Positions 45,665 to 57,485 of a stretch of DNA of 64,000 bases are shown here, piece after piece. Within the stretch, counting starts at the first letter, position 1, and each line of letters begins with the position of its first letter. The DNA lies in the NCBI RefSeq assembly GCF_030272615.1, contig NC_081410.1, forward strand, positions 138,362,849 to 138,426,848, given 5' to 3'. The DNA comes from Cryptomeria japonica. Its lineage: Eukaryota; Streptophyta; Pinopsida; Cupressales; Cupressaceae. The notes beneath the pieces are model-generated. The model searched no databases. It worked only from the letters and a program-made list of their open reading frames with translations, and had not been told where the DNA came from. The position numbers and the translations under genes are program-made.

Positions 45665-46799
45665 TACCCAAAACAGTCATAGGCATGTGTCATAAACCTG
45701 TTTCTCCCTTTTTTATTTTTAATGTTTGTCTGCTTTGCCTCATGGCACACACTAGAGGCATTGTGGACACCTTTTTTTCTTTTCTTTGATATTTTAAAAA
45801 TTTGGGCAGTCACCCTTATGGTACGCTTTGGGGTATTATGGACAGTTTGCCGACATTTCAAACTTTTTGGCCTCCCTTCCTTTGGGTACTCTCATTCCCA
45901 TCACTTAGCCATTTTCAACCTTCAAAATCATCCTTTCCTCATGTTGGAAAGACTAGCAAAAAATGTATGTAATGGCTGTTGATTTTTGACAACGGAAGAT
46001 GCTGAAACTTCCACAATAAAATGGCTTGACAAGGATCCTTTCATTTTGCCTTAGAAAACTGAAACTTTTAGCAATCGTCTATATGTCAATCAAAAGAATG
46101 AGAATTTAGAATGCCAAAGTGCCTTCACCGATTGAGCTAATTTACTATACATGATAGAAGATATCAAGGCACACTATTACTCATCGACCAACACCTCTTG
46201 TCTTTTGCCTTTGTTTAGAAATTGATCACCTATAATTGAGTGTTTTCGCTTTAACATTTTGGAATCTTTTAAACTTTGGACAAATTTTTCATGGGATGCA
46301 CTAGAGTATTGGAGGATCCACTTTAACGTTTGACAAATTTGAACTTGTATGTAGGTGTCCTTCTGACATCTAAGTGGATAGTTTTTATGTTTTTCAACTT
46401 TTGGGCAAATAACATTATGGAACACTCCTCTTAGTCATTTTGTCAGTTAACTTAAAAACACATTTTGTCCATCTCTACCTATGGTGCATTCCCAAAACAT
46501 TTGATGTCCCATTTTCTTACTTTAGTCCATTTTGACTTTTTCACATCCAAGCTTCGATCTAAGATTCTAAACTCACTAGACAAGGAATGACAAGATTTCG
46601 ACTTGAAAATGACTAATTTTTTTTCATATGGGTACAATATGATGTTATTGTTATTGTTTGGCATCTCAACCCTCTGTAATGCCCCCTTCTCGCATGTAAG
46701 CAAATTTGTAGCCATTAGCTTGTTTCTCATATTTTTCTGTAAGCTAATTGGTGTCAAAAAGGGAAAAGTAAATTAAATAATTAAGTTGTCAAAAATAAT
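45665..46799. other. No recognisable feature before the LINE
   Basis: AT-rich DNA with short open frames on both strands that lack family motifs. Confidence 0.35.
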
Positions 46800-46811
46800 A
46801 TTTCTTATATT

Positions 46812-49800
46812 CTTGAATACAAAGAGCTCCTTTCTAGGGAAGAGATTTATCGGCGTCACAAATCAAGAGAATTGTGGTTGAAAGATGGAGATCGTAATAC
46901 AAAATTCTTTCATGCCTCAACACAAATTAAAAAACAAAAGAACACTATTTTCTCCATCAAGGAGAGTGATACACGCTAAATTCTCACTCTCCATCAAGGA
47001 GAGTGATAAAGCCAGAGCAGCAGGATCTTCAACTAGAGCAGCATAGAGAAGATTTGTTGGAAGCATTTCCTGCATTTATTTCTCAGGAGCATAATAAACT
47101 TTTGCTTAGGGAGTTTGTTGTCGGCATAAATTGCCTATTGTTATGTTTGATAATATTTGTTATTCGACAAGGTATTAATTAACTGTATTGAGTGGGTTGT
47201 CAGTCTCGAGTAGTTATGTGTTGGTTGGTTTACGGTTGTGTACCTCTCGGCAACCGTCGGGTCCTTTAAATATGTCGTGTATTGTCAAGGAAGGGGCATG
47301 GTATTGTCGGATCTATTGTAATCCTTGGCCGACCATCTTTGGTCTCTTCTCTGTAATAATTGAATGTGCGGATAAAGATATATTTTATTGTCGTGTCTGG
47401 TATGCATTGTCATGTACATTATTATTTCCTGTATTTAATTTACTAGTTGTAGTGGTAAACAGAGTTCACTTTGGAGGAGCTGAAATCAGTAATTTTTTCC
47501 TTGCCTCTAGTTAAGGCTCCAGGCCTGAATGGATTTACAGCTATTTTTTTTTCAAAAGTGTTGGGACTTTATTGGAATTGATCTCCTTTAAGCTTTGGAA
47601 GAATCTAGGAAGTTGGGTACTTTGTTGAAGCAATTCAATGTCACACAGATAGCTATTATTCCAAAAGTTTAAAACCCAAATACTTTTGCTGACTTCAGAC
47701 CAATCTCTTTATGTAACACGATATATATAATTTTCACCAAAGCAACTTACATGAGATTGCATCCTCTTATCTCAAAAGTTGTCTGGGAGGAGCCGTGAGG
47801 ATTTGTATTTGGCAGAGAGACTCCAAAGGGAGCATTAGTAGCACATGAAATCCTTCATTCAGTCCAAACCAATAAAATTCCAGCTTTCATCATTAAGTTA
47901 GAAATGATGAAAGTCTATGATAGAGTGGATTGGGATTTTCTAATGCAAGTTTATCCAAGTTTGGCTTTGCTCACAAATGTTGCAAGTGGCTTTACTCATG
48001 TCTTTCGGGTGCAAAATTCTCAATCCTAACCAATTGCTCCCTTGCTGGTTTCTTTAAATCTACTCAAGGAGTTAGACAAGGTGATCCGCTGTCACCTTTT
48101 TTGTTCATTATCCTTGCAGAGGCTCTCTGTAGATCCATAAGCCAATGTCATTCCCAAAACAAATGGAAAGGAATCAGCATTCCAGGTACTAATATGATTA
48201 TATAAGTGATACAAATTCTTTGTTTGTAGATGATACCATCTTGTTTGGTACTGCATCTTTAAATGAGAGCAAGATAGTGAAAACGTTGCTCTATAAATAT
48301 TCACCAGCCTCAGGCAATGCCTCTAAACCCAAGATATAAATTTTTAACACCTCTGCTTTACTAAAGGGAAGGATTGTTTAGAAGTTGGGATTCCATTTGG
48401 CAGACCTTCCGTACCAATATCTGGGGTTTCCATTCTTTATAGGAGGCAACAAACCATTATACTGGAAGAAAGTCATTCATAGTCTCCAAAACAAAATTAC
48501 AAACTAATTCAAATGGTGAAGTTGGTTCTTGAAGCAATTCCAAATTACTTCATGGCATTCCTTCAAGCTCCAAAAATAGTCATATAAAAAAAATAAAATA
48601 AAAAATTGCATTAATATCTTTAGTAAATTTGAGCACTGATAAGCTCAAGGGGGAGGAGTTGGAGTTCACAACTTGGAAGCTCGAAATCTATCTTTAGGTG
48701 CTAAAATGGTTTAGCACATGTTTGCTAAACCTAAAGCAAAATGGTGTGAGATAATGCAAGGCAAATATCTAGGCTCCTCCAACCCCAATAGAATTTTCAC
48801 AATTTCTAATCCACCCTCTGGATCAGCTATGTGGATTTTTTTAGTAGCTTGGACAGAAGTTATAAATCCTTATCTCTCGTGGTAAATCAACAATGGAGAA
48901 GAGGCACACTTTTGGAATGATCTTGGAACGCTCACTCGCCTATTGGCAAAAAATTAGATCCCAATCAAGCAAAAGAAATCTTATCTACAAATTTGGGGGG
49001 TTAAGTTAAATATTACTTTCAGCCTTCAAATGAAAAATACATTGTTTAGATCTTGGAAAGACCTCAGTAACACTCAAGTCCCAATAGCACAACAAAATAT
49101 ACTACAAGAAAAACTAAGCCAAAGAGTTATTTTTAATTCAAGTGCTCTTGATACTTTGTTTTGGGCTCCATCAAAATTAGGGAAATACACAGTTAAATCA
49201 GGATACAGGTCTTTAATCAGTCAAGGCGACCAACCAGATAATTAGAGATCATATTCTTTCTGCTGGAATGAAATGATCCTGCCCAAAGTAGGTTGCTTTG
49301 CATAGCTAGCCCTCAAGAAGATGATTCTTACAAGTACAAGGTTGATGAAATTAGGTATTGTAGAGCCATTTAGATGTGTCTTATGTGGTCAAGAATAGGA
49401 GGAGGTTGATCATCTTCTGCTTCAATGCCCTTTTTTCTCAAGCATGCTGCTTATATATCATTAATAAGTTGAATCGGTACACTCTACTGAATAATCTTTG
49501 GGACGTTTTTGCAAGTTGGCCCATCTTCCATAAGCATTCCCTTTTTGCTTGCATTTGGAGAGTTATCCCCCTTATGATAAATCATAATATGGAATATCTG
49601 GAGGGAGAAAAATAAGATCTTTAGGAAAGAATCTTTGGATGCTAAACAAATTTCAAATAATATTGAAATGTTTGTCTCCAAAGTTGTCAATGCATATGTG
49701 GTTAAAACTAAGTTGATCAACTTTCTTTTCACAGATTGGGACTCAAGGATCCTATAGGAATGGGAACGCATAAAACTAACATTCGAGGGAAGCCTATTCC

Positions 49801-50330
49801 ATCAGGATAAACCAAAATTAGATGGAAGTAAGATCAATTAGATCCCCCACCTAGGGGGAAACTCAAATTAAATTTTGAAGGGGCTGCAAAGGGTAACCTA
49901 GGAAAATATGGAGGGGGTTATGTAATCTGGGATCACACAGGAAAAATGATTGTTGCAACAGCAATGAGTTTTCTAAAAGGATCAAATAATCTAGCAAAAG
50001 CCCATGCATTGTTACAAGGATTGTTTCTAGCTAAATCTTTTAAAATTGCAAATATTCTTATAGAGGGAGATTCTTTGCTTATGATAAATGCTTGTAAGAA
50101 GAGGTGTTTACAAAATTGGAGTATCTAGTATGTTTTACATCAAGCATGTCAACTCATGGAAAGCCTGGAAGGTTATACGATAACACATTGTTATAGAGAG
50201 GGAAACTAGTTTGCTGATTAGTTGGCTAACAAAGGATGTAATCAGATAGAGTCCAAAATCACTTTTTCACATGAATCCCTGATCAACTTCCATGATGCAA
50301 CACAAATTGTTCAAAAGGAGTACAATATTT
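46812..50330 (+). pseudogene. ORF2: L1 ORF2: reverse transcriptase, zf-RVT and RNase H
   Basis: Recognisable segments in order: 'EEIYRRHKSRELWLKDGDRN' and 'TKFFHAST' (46840-46925); 'KAPGLNGFTAIFF' (about 47512); 'DFRPISLCN' (about 47695); 'KVYDRVDWDFL' (about 47910); 'GVRQGDPLSPFLFIILAEAL' (about 48070-48125); the catalytic 'LFVDDTILFG' (about 48218-48247; FADD in most L1s); 'CVLCGQ' with 'EEVDHLLLQCPFF' (49376-49440); RNase H 'LNFEGAAKGN' (usually NFDGA) and 'ILIEGDSLLMI' (about 49865-50090). Many stops and frameshifts; no longer functional. Confidence 0.9.
47116..47461 (+). mobile_element. Small solo LTR (346 bp) inside the L1
   Basis: TGTTGTCGGCATAA...GTGGTAAACA, flanked by GAGTT at 47111-47115 and 47462-47466. 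Taking it out joins the L1 segment '..LLLREF' to the expected 'TLEEL' region. It has TG...CA ends, a 5-bp target duplication, and no coding capacity, as expected for a solo LTR of a small (TRIM-size) element. Confidence 0.85.
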
Positions 50331-50800
50331 AATAACACATGCATTTTTTGATTTTGTGGGTTCCTAATATTGGATAACTAATCAGTTATTCCTTCTTGCA
50401 GTGAGGTCATCATGTGATGTCATGTACTCATTTATTCCCAATGTGCAGATAATCTAAGCATTCTCGCTCCTGCTAAAGCTTTTTTCAACATTTGTGGGAA
50501 AATGATCTTACTTCATGTTGCATTAAACATGTGGTACTTGACGGTTTGGGTGTTAGCATGGAAATGACTTATCATTTAATTGATAAGAAATTTTTGAGCA
50601 GAGGACAACTGCGTAGCATGAATCCGCATGTGCCAAAGATCAAGTCCTCAAATTGTGAATTAATTTTGCTTTTGATTACCAAGTAGATAAGATCTTTTCA
50701 AGGATTCTCATTGGATATTTCAGGTCCCATCAATTCTACAAATTGAATTGGCCAAAAGTTTCTTCAACCTTGAGGCTTGTTTTAAAATCAGTAGAGAATA

Positions 50801-51351
50801 ATGGCGACATCTATAAACAAAGCCAACCTGGTGTATCAAGCATTTAACTTCAGGGTAAAGTTACCAGTTAGAAAATGGGAGTTTCATCTTCAGGACAGTT
50901 CTCCCATGAGCATTTGGGTTGAATCTTTGTTCTACACAACCGGCAGATTGAAGATGCAATTAGGGATATTGTCCTTTCAACCTTGTCTCCTCGCCTCATC
51001 TTCCCATCTCAGGTTCTTTCTAACTGTCTTGATTTAACTCAATCCTATGGTCAATTAGTACATATTGCAAGTGAATTTGTTCATAAGGAGTATATCGCTA
51101 ACCAAGCACTTGACGAGGCAATTAGAGCTTACAATTTTCATGAGGAACAAGCAGAAATAGGGGGCCTCTTCCTTAGGGAAGAGTTGCAGACCAATGCAGC
51201 ATTAGCATCAACCTATGATACCTTTAAAATAGCTCTGGAAGTCCACAATGAAGATATCATCAGCAGAGCACTCTGTGCCTTTGAGGACAACTTGCAGTTG
51301 GCTAAATGGAGATTACATAGAACAAATTCAGAGTTGTGGCCCTATTGGTAA
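50801..51351 (+). pseudogene. Extra ORF downstream of L1 RNase H, one frameshift
   Basis: ATG at 50801 starts 'MATSINKANLVYQAFNFRVK'. The frame shifts by one base near 50938 and continues open to TAA... at 51351 with 'LDEAIRAYNFHEEQAEIGG' and 'ALCAFEDNLQLAKWRLHRTN'. In total ~183 codons with only one break, in an element otherwise full of stops. Rich in Ala, Glu, Leu; probably helical. I do not recognise it. It may be an accessory ORF of this L1 lineage or sequence picked up by transduction. Confidence 0.5.
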
Positions 51352-51586
51352 ATCATTAAACCTTGCCTTCTATGCATTCTTCTAAATTGAAGAGGCTTAT
51401 TAATTACATTACTCGTCCAAGATTAATCCGTTGCGGCATACTTGCCAGGAAAAACCAGTCACTCATATAGTTCATGTAAAATCCAAAGACAAGGACAAAG
51501 TTGTATGTGAGGATGAAAATGTCCTTAGGTAATCTCGTATTGGTATATATGATATATTCTATAAATACAATGTTTATTTTGGTTGG

Positions 51587-51757
51587 TGGTTGAGCTCTGC
51601 TCCCACTCCTCTAGCAAATATGTTGTCTTTAGTTTTTGTTTGTGGTTGAGCTTTGCTCCCACTGTATTCCTTTGGTTCCTCCCATTTGTCTTTGGTTGAG
51701 CGTTGGTCTAGTATGTTGTCAATTCAGCTTTATATGAGGTTGAGCTATGCTCCCACT
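51587..51757 (+). repeat. Four copies of a 'GGTTGAGC..TGCTCCCACT' motif in the L1 3' region
   Basis: Copies start at about 51587, 51643, 51693 and 51738, each 'GGTTGAGCTNTGCTCCCACT' or a variant (the third is only half conserved), spaced 45-56 bp. They lie ~130-300 bp before the poly(A). Their role, if any, is unknown. Confidence 0.7.
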
Positions 51758-51905
51758 ATGTGCAGGCTAGAACAATCATTTGGTTGAAATTGTTCTCTAG
51801 ATTTGATACTCTTCTATACTTTATTATCTATGATCTCCTTATATATATTAATATAATTATATATGCTTCTTGCGTTTGCCGAAAAAAAAAAACATTTCTT
51901 ATATT

Positions 51906-52539
51906 TTTAAATTGATAGCTTATTTTAATTATTTAAAAAGTGAAAAGTGACTTTAAGTTGTGCAAAAAGGAGGCACTAGACTTGATGGGGAAAAAGGTGG
52001 TCTTTTTGCACACTTTAAAATGATTTAGAAATATTAAAGTTAATATGGAGCCAAAAAAGGAAAAAATAATATTTTATTCGCCAAGAAAAGTTATAAATGG
52101 AGGAGCTATGAAGAGAAAAGGCTAAGTAGCTGGTTTGGGTATAGGTATTGGAACCTGATACAGTGGTAATACGACAATTTTTTCTTTGGTATGTGTATAG
52201 GAATATATATAAATTTAATTATAAGAAGTAGAACAATGATACTCATAATTGCCAATAAATAGAATATTTAAATACCTCATATTCATAATTTGCAAAAATG
52301 AAAATAGTCAAGTCTCCAAATGTCATTACACAATGAAAATTCAAACTACAATCAATATTTAATAGCCTCCATATTCTTCTTCATCAAAAGCATCAAGGTC
52401 AACATTTGGTTTAATTTCATTGAACCACAATCAACTGGATTGCCACTCCCAATAGGTGTGTCAAGTGCAAAAGTTGCCTTATCTATAGAGACTTTGGAAA
52501 CCTATTCAATTGTAGCATCTAAATCAGCACACATTATAT
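51906..52539. other. Flank of the hAT element, with possible terminal inverted repeat
   Basis: AT-rich. At 52134-52180 'TTTGGGTATAGGTATTGG' and 'TACAGTGGTAATACG' resemble, reversed, 55270-55322 ('CATACCCAAAACA', 'GTACCGTATTGG'), so they could be the ends of the hAT element. No clear 8-bp target duplication was found. Confidence 0.35.
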
Positions 52540-54680
52540 TTAGGTTTCTTACGTGACAAGAGATGAAGGTTGGAGTGTATATAGACCAAATCCTTTGCTT
52601 TTTTTTGCATTGAAATGGTTGTGAATGATCGAGTGGATGGAGTATGTACTCCAATTCTACTTTGTTGAAGAAGAACTTGCAACCTATTGAAATTGCATCA
52701 ACATTTAGTATTTGATTATAAATTCAAAACTTAAAATTTAAACATAAATTATAAAATAAAATATATGGCATAATAGCATAAAATGAAAAACAAGAAAAAT
52801 AAAAAATAGAAAAGATAAATGCTTGGGAGAGCATTTTAATTGCAAGAGGTTGCAAGTAAATGGAACCTTGATCATATAGATACCACCACTCATCAACATT
52901 TTTCCTATAATTGTCTAGAAGAGTAGAAACATCATATTTTTTAAAGATATGAAGTGGCCAAACTTGTTCAAGACAATACTTTGGATATCTTTATCTAAAA
53001 ATATCTTTCTAAATGTAGCCTTATAGCCAACAACAACCTCCCCAACCCTATATGGTCGCACCCTCCTTAGTAATGAAAGTGCATCTTTTCTATAATAATT
53101 TGGCCACAAAACTAATGCTAAGAAGTGTAAGGGGTTGGTCATTTTGTTCGAATGGCCAATGATAATCTTTTGCACAATTTTGAAAAATGTTTCCTTTGGG
53201 TCATGTTCCTTGGCTTCGATTATTGTTCTTATTGTTTCCACCATGGAGTCCATGTCATCATAAATTTCACCCAAACATGGGTGATCACTATCAACATACC
53301 TAATCATGCTCATGATAGGATCATTGAGATTCAAAACATATTCCAAATGAGCCCACCACTCATGATCTAGGATCAATGCTTTATTTGGGCTCTTTCTATG
53401 CTTGATTTCCTCCATACATTCCACAGGTTTTTGATGACCATAAATTTCAAGGCCTTTTGCACATTCACAAGTTGTCTTAAGACGATTGTGTGAGATGCAA
53501 ATTGAGTTTCGACAACCTAATATGATTTAAAAAATAGATGTCACATATCAACAATAAAAAATAATAAATTTAAAATATAAAAAAATAAAATTTAAAATAC
53601 CTTCAACAACTCCAACTTGGAAGTCTTGAAGATGCCTTGTGACATATGATGAGTAATCACAAACATTTGGATCTCCGAACCCTCCATATATATTTCTTTG
53701 ACCCACTCAATTTGTGTGCCAATCTTTTGCAATATTAAATTGAGCGAGTTGGCTGTACATGGTGTCTAAAAAATGTAACTATATGTACCTTGTCTATAGA
53801 CTCAATTGCCTTACAAATTTTAACATTGTTTGTTATGACTTGGACAACATGTTTAGGCCCCACCATTTCAAAGGATATAATGAGGATATTAGCAATGAAA
53901 CTTGTATCATTTCCTTGCCCCACACAATCCATTGCCTTCAAAAACATCGCCTCTTTAGGGGACACTGCTATAACATTGATCAATGGTCTATTTTTTCAAT
54001 CTATCCATCCATCAGGAATGACCGACACACTTATTTTGAGCCATGTATCCTTGATTACTCTCAATGATGTCTCTATGAAAGTTTCTCCTTCACTAATATG
54101 GTGATTCACACCTTTTCATACTCAAGAGTCAAGACTAACATAATCAGGAGGTGTATTCCAAAGGGTGTTCACCATATATCGCCAACAAGGTGATCTAACA
54201 ATGTTGAAAGGAAGCCCATTGCCATAAATGCAATGAGCAATGCTATGATCTACAACCTCCTTCCATTTTTGAAGGCCTTGTCCAATGGGCCTCTTTTTTG
54301 CACCGAAACATTATCTTCTTCAGAAGATGGTGGCATTGACATGAAAGGATGTGGGCCATCTTGTAGTGAGATGCCACTAGAAGGTTTTTGCGAGCTTCTT
54401 TTGGCAAGAGGATGTGCAAGAGTCTTTGATTTACTACTTTCTATGTTGACATCCTCTTGTTCTTTAATACAAGGCAAAATTTGTTCCTTTGGTAACCCTT
54501 TTTTATTTGGCACTCGACAAACTTTTATTCCTTGTAAAGGGATGGTGCATAAGTGAGCTTTCACTCGAAATTATGAGTTCCTATACTCTTTCCACATTGG
54601 CTACAATGCCAAGGAAAACCCCCACCACCAAGAATTTGTTGAATCATTGTTGTGTGTTAGCAAAGAGGTAACACTACATC
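52540..54680 (-). pseudogene. hAT transposase with BED finger and DUF659, minus strand
   Basis: Read from 54680 down: BED zinc finger ('WHCSQCGKSIG', about 54600-54630; 'KAHLCTIPLQGIKVC'); a spacer; 'IAHCIYGNGLPFNIV' (about 54200); DUF659 with 'SVIPDGWID' and 'INVIAVSPKEAMFLKAMDC', 'VVQVITNNVKICKA' (53983-53735); 'TPCTANSLNLIL'; 'ETFFKIVQKI', 'NDPIMSMIRYVD' (53424-52915); and the C-terminal dimerisation segment 'YLQPLAIKMLSQAF' with 'GFGLYTLQP' (to about 52550). It would cut and paste a hAT DNA transposon. An 84-nt intron is recognisable (53517-53600). Breaks are few: one frameshift in DUF659, TGG to TAG in the 'FWTPC' motif, a stop after 'DGWID', and one frameshift after the BED region. Confidence 0.85.
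53517..53600 (-). other. Intron in the hAT transposase
   Basis: On the minus strand the exon ends 'KLELLK' and the next begins 'VVETQFAS', a junction continuous in related proteins. Between them lie 84 very AT-rich bases starting GTATTTTAAA and ending CATATTAG, proper GT...AG borders. Confidence 0.75.
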
Positions 54681-57320
54681 AAATTTAAAAGAACTCTTTG
54701 CATTTCGGGCAACTAAACTAGAACTTCCAGGTATTTTGTATGAATCCAAAATGAAAAGCGTTACAAATTAAACACTACAATTAATTTATTTTTTTGGTAT
54801 TATAAGCCCTTATTATGCATGAAAAGTTCAAAAAAAAATTCAAATCTTACTAAAAAAATAAAAAGACAATTGAAAATTAAAAAAAAAAATTGAATTTTTT
54901 TTTTAAATATTGAAAAAAATGAAAGATTTACTTACCTTTGATGGCTAAATCTTCCTTGTGTAGTGATTTCTAATATTTTGGTGTAGGTATTACTCCTCTG
55001 CAGCTCTCACCTTCGGAAAAAATGAAGCAACCTTCAAAACACAATGGAAGCTTGGAGGAAAAAAATGTTCTTGGTTTTTTGTGTTTGTCAAATGAATTTC
55101 AAACACCAAATACCCTCCCTTTAGGGGGAATGGATGATTGGGGGGAGTGAGAGCTTAAAGAAATGATTTTTCGTTTAAAAAAGTCATTTTTTTTGGCATC
55201 CTAGGCTGTGGATATGCCTAGGTTTGCTCTGTTTACGTTCAAGGTACCGCTTGGGTGCTTGAGAAAAAACCTATACCACACTAATACTTGTACCGTATTG
55301 GTATGTGAATCATACCCAAAACACATGTACCCTGTAACATAAAGAAAAGGGTTACCATTTTTCATATCTGCTTTTGCTATGATGAGATTTAATGCTTCTT
55401 ACTTCAGGAGGATGAAAAAACTCTAGAAATACTAGTTTCTGGGACGAAAAATCTCCTAGTTAGATTTGTTGATTTCATCTTGAAGTCATTGTTGTGCCTG
55501 CAAGTGAAGATTTTTCAATTTTGTTGCTTAAGATGGATGTCTTTGATGCATTTTGATTTGTTAATCATATTTGGCATTGTTGTTTGGATTCTCAGTGGGA
55601 TTTGGAGAGTTATGAGGTCATTTTGATTGTCGTGCAGGTCGTACCAGCCCTATCTTGTTGGTTGCATCACTTGCTACAAGCCATACCACTTGCAAGTGCT
55701 AACTAAAATTAATTTGATGGTTTAATTCTGATGTTTTTCTTGCTCTTTTATGCTGTTTGAGGGCCATACAGATTTAGGAGAGGATTGTGAAGGGGCCATA
55801 CCACCTATAGGCAAGTCGTACAGGTCCAAAAAGGGTTCTGTGAACCTAGCAATGAAGTTGTTGCAGATTTCAAGTTTTAAATTGGTGATTTGGAGGTGCC
55901 TTGGGGTCGTATGATGACTCCAAGTTATTACAAGGTGGACAAGTAAATAGTTGATGAGATTTCATGGACTTTGCACTTGTTGTACCAGTCGTAAAAGCAG
56001 TAAAAACCCACTATTTCAGACTTGTTAATGTCTGTTTTTAATTATCAGCTGGATAGTAATATGTTTTCCTGTGTGTCAGTGGCGATTTGGAGTGCATATT
56101 TCGTTGTTGTTTCAGTTTGGGGTGTGTTTCCTTCTTTTTGAGGTGTTACATGAGCATGTAGAGGAGTTTGCAGCATGTTATTAGAGTGCATAAGACCTGT
56201 TTGACAGAATGAAACGGTTGCAGAGTGATATCAAACCTATATCAGCCTCTTGTATCATCAATCAGAGGTTTACTTCATGTTGGGTACTCGACTATATTGT
56301 TTATTTGTGTTTTTTGGTCTCATTTTGGATGTTGCAACAGTCTAAATTTGTAATCAAAACTTTGTATCAATTTATATCAACAGATTTTTTTCCCAAATGT
56401 TGTTGTAATGCGCTTTATATAATCTTGTAACCCCCATATGGTAGTACTATTGGAGGTTGTCAATTGAATGCTTTTTCATTTTGTAAGTTGGATGGTTTAC
56501 CTCCAACAATTAAAGCATTTTTCATTTAGCGTGCTTTGGCATGAACAAGTTGGTGTTATTGACTCTTTTGGTTTGAGTCAAGCTTATAAATTCCGCCAGT
56601 GGCTTGGTTTGCATACATGCAATCTGTCGAAGGGGTGTTGATAGACTGGCTTTGCTGCATGCATGTCATATTACAGTCTGTTGAAGACTAGTTTGGCTCT
56701 ATCCCCTACATATTTTGGTCGGCTTACCACTATTTTATACGTAATTGCATTCATCTAGATTAGCTGTGTGGTTGGAGGCATCGTGTGCTCTCACCTTGCC
56801 CACTCTAGGATCTAGGTGATCAAAAAGTATTGAAGACATTGCATTGCATCTATATATTGCAAAAAATAAAATAGGGTGGGTTGTTATGCCCTCTATCCGT
56901 AAAATTAAGATCTCTCTCTCTCTCTCTCTCATAAGTTTATAAATGTTAAGTTTAAAATTACCTTGAGGATCTTGCTTATGCTCTTGGCAAACATATCATC
57001 AAAAATAGTCTTCATGGCTCTTTCCTTAGGCCTTTTCTGAACATGTAGACTTCACCCACCTAGTGCTCACAAACATTACTTAAGAGATGTAAGTGAAGTT
57101 GTAATGCTTGGCAAAGTGATGAAGTTGGTGGTGAACTGTATGGCTTTTGATCAAACAAGATCCTTTCCCTTTTTGTGGCCTTTTACTAGTTTAAACCATA
57201 GTTTGCAAACACATTGTGTACATGTGAGTTTTTTACCAAAATGAGTTACTTGTATGATGAGTTTTATGACCTAAAATTTGATTGTAGTTTGAAAAACATG
57301 CCCTAAAACCTATGTTACCC
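54681..57320. other. No recognisable gene between the hAT transposase and the next element
   Basis: 54780-54930 is A/T homopolymer-rich. 55400-56500 is T/G-rich non-coding DNA with several 'CGTACCA/CCATACCA' words. A (TC) microsatellite is at about 56909-56930. Open frames here are short and lack motifs. Confidence 0.4.
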
Positions 57321-57485
57321 AGAGATACATCCCTGGGCCTAAATCCTCCGTCCCCATCTTGGGGACGTTTCGGGGATGTGGGGACGGCCAGGGGAAGTTC
57401 CCCCCTGTCCCCAAAATTGCAAAAAATCAGGGAAATGTCCCAAAAACTTGGGGACGGCAATGATTCTCAAAGGGGACGTTCTCCC
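57321..57485 (+). mobile_element. Terminal fragment of a GC-rich hAT-like element
   Basis: A sudden GC-rich block starts CAGAGATACATCC and contains several 'GGGGACG/CGTCCCC' words (57350-57478), unlike the AT-rich surroundings. CAGAGATAC-type starts are typical of hAT ends. It is cut off at 57485 by the LTR that begins at 57486. Assignment rests on the end sequence and composition only. Confidence 0.4.

Larger units (their letters stand above)
46812..51893 (+). mobile_element. 5'-truncated L1 (LINE) retrotransposon
   Basis: It is flanked by ATTTCTTATATT at 46800-46811 and 51894-51905, a 12-bp target duplication, with a run of A just before the right copy (about 51882-51892). It starts inside ORF2, so ORF1 and the endonuclease were never inserted. 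Contents: RT 46812-48700, zinc-binding zf-RVT about 49360-49440, RNase H about 49850-50260, an additional ORF at 50801-51351, a 3' region with a repeated motif, and poly(A). A 346-bp solo LTR sits inside (47116-47461). Confidence 0.9.

Noticed and set aside
54233-54556. 107-codon + strand frame
   Set aside because: Opposite-strand shadow of the hAT transposase.
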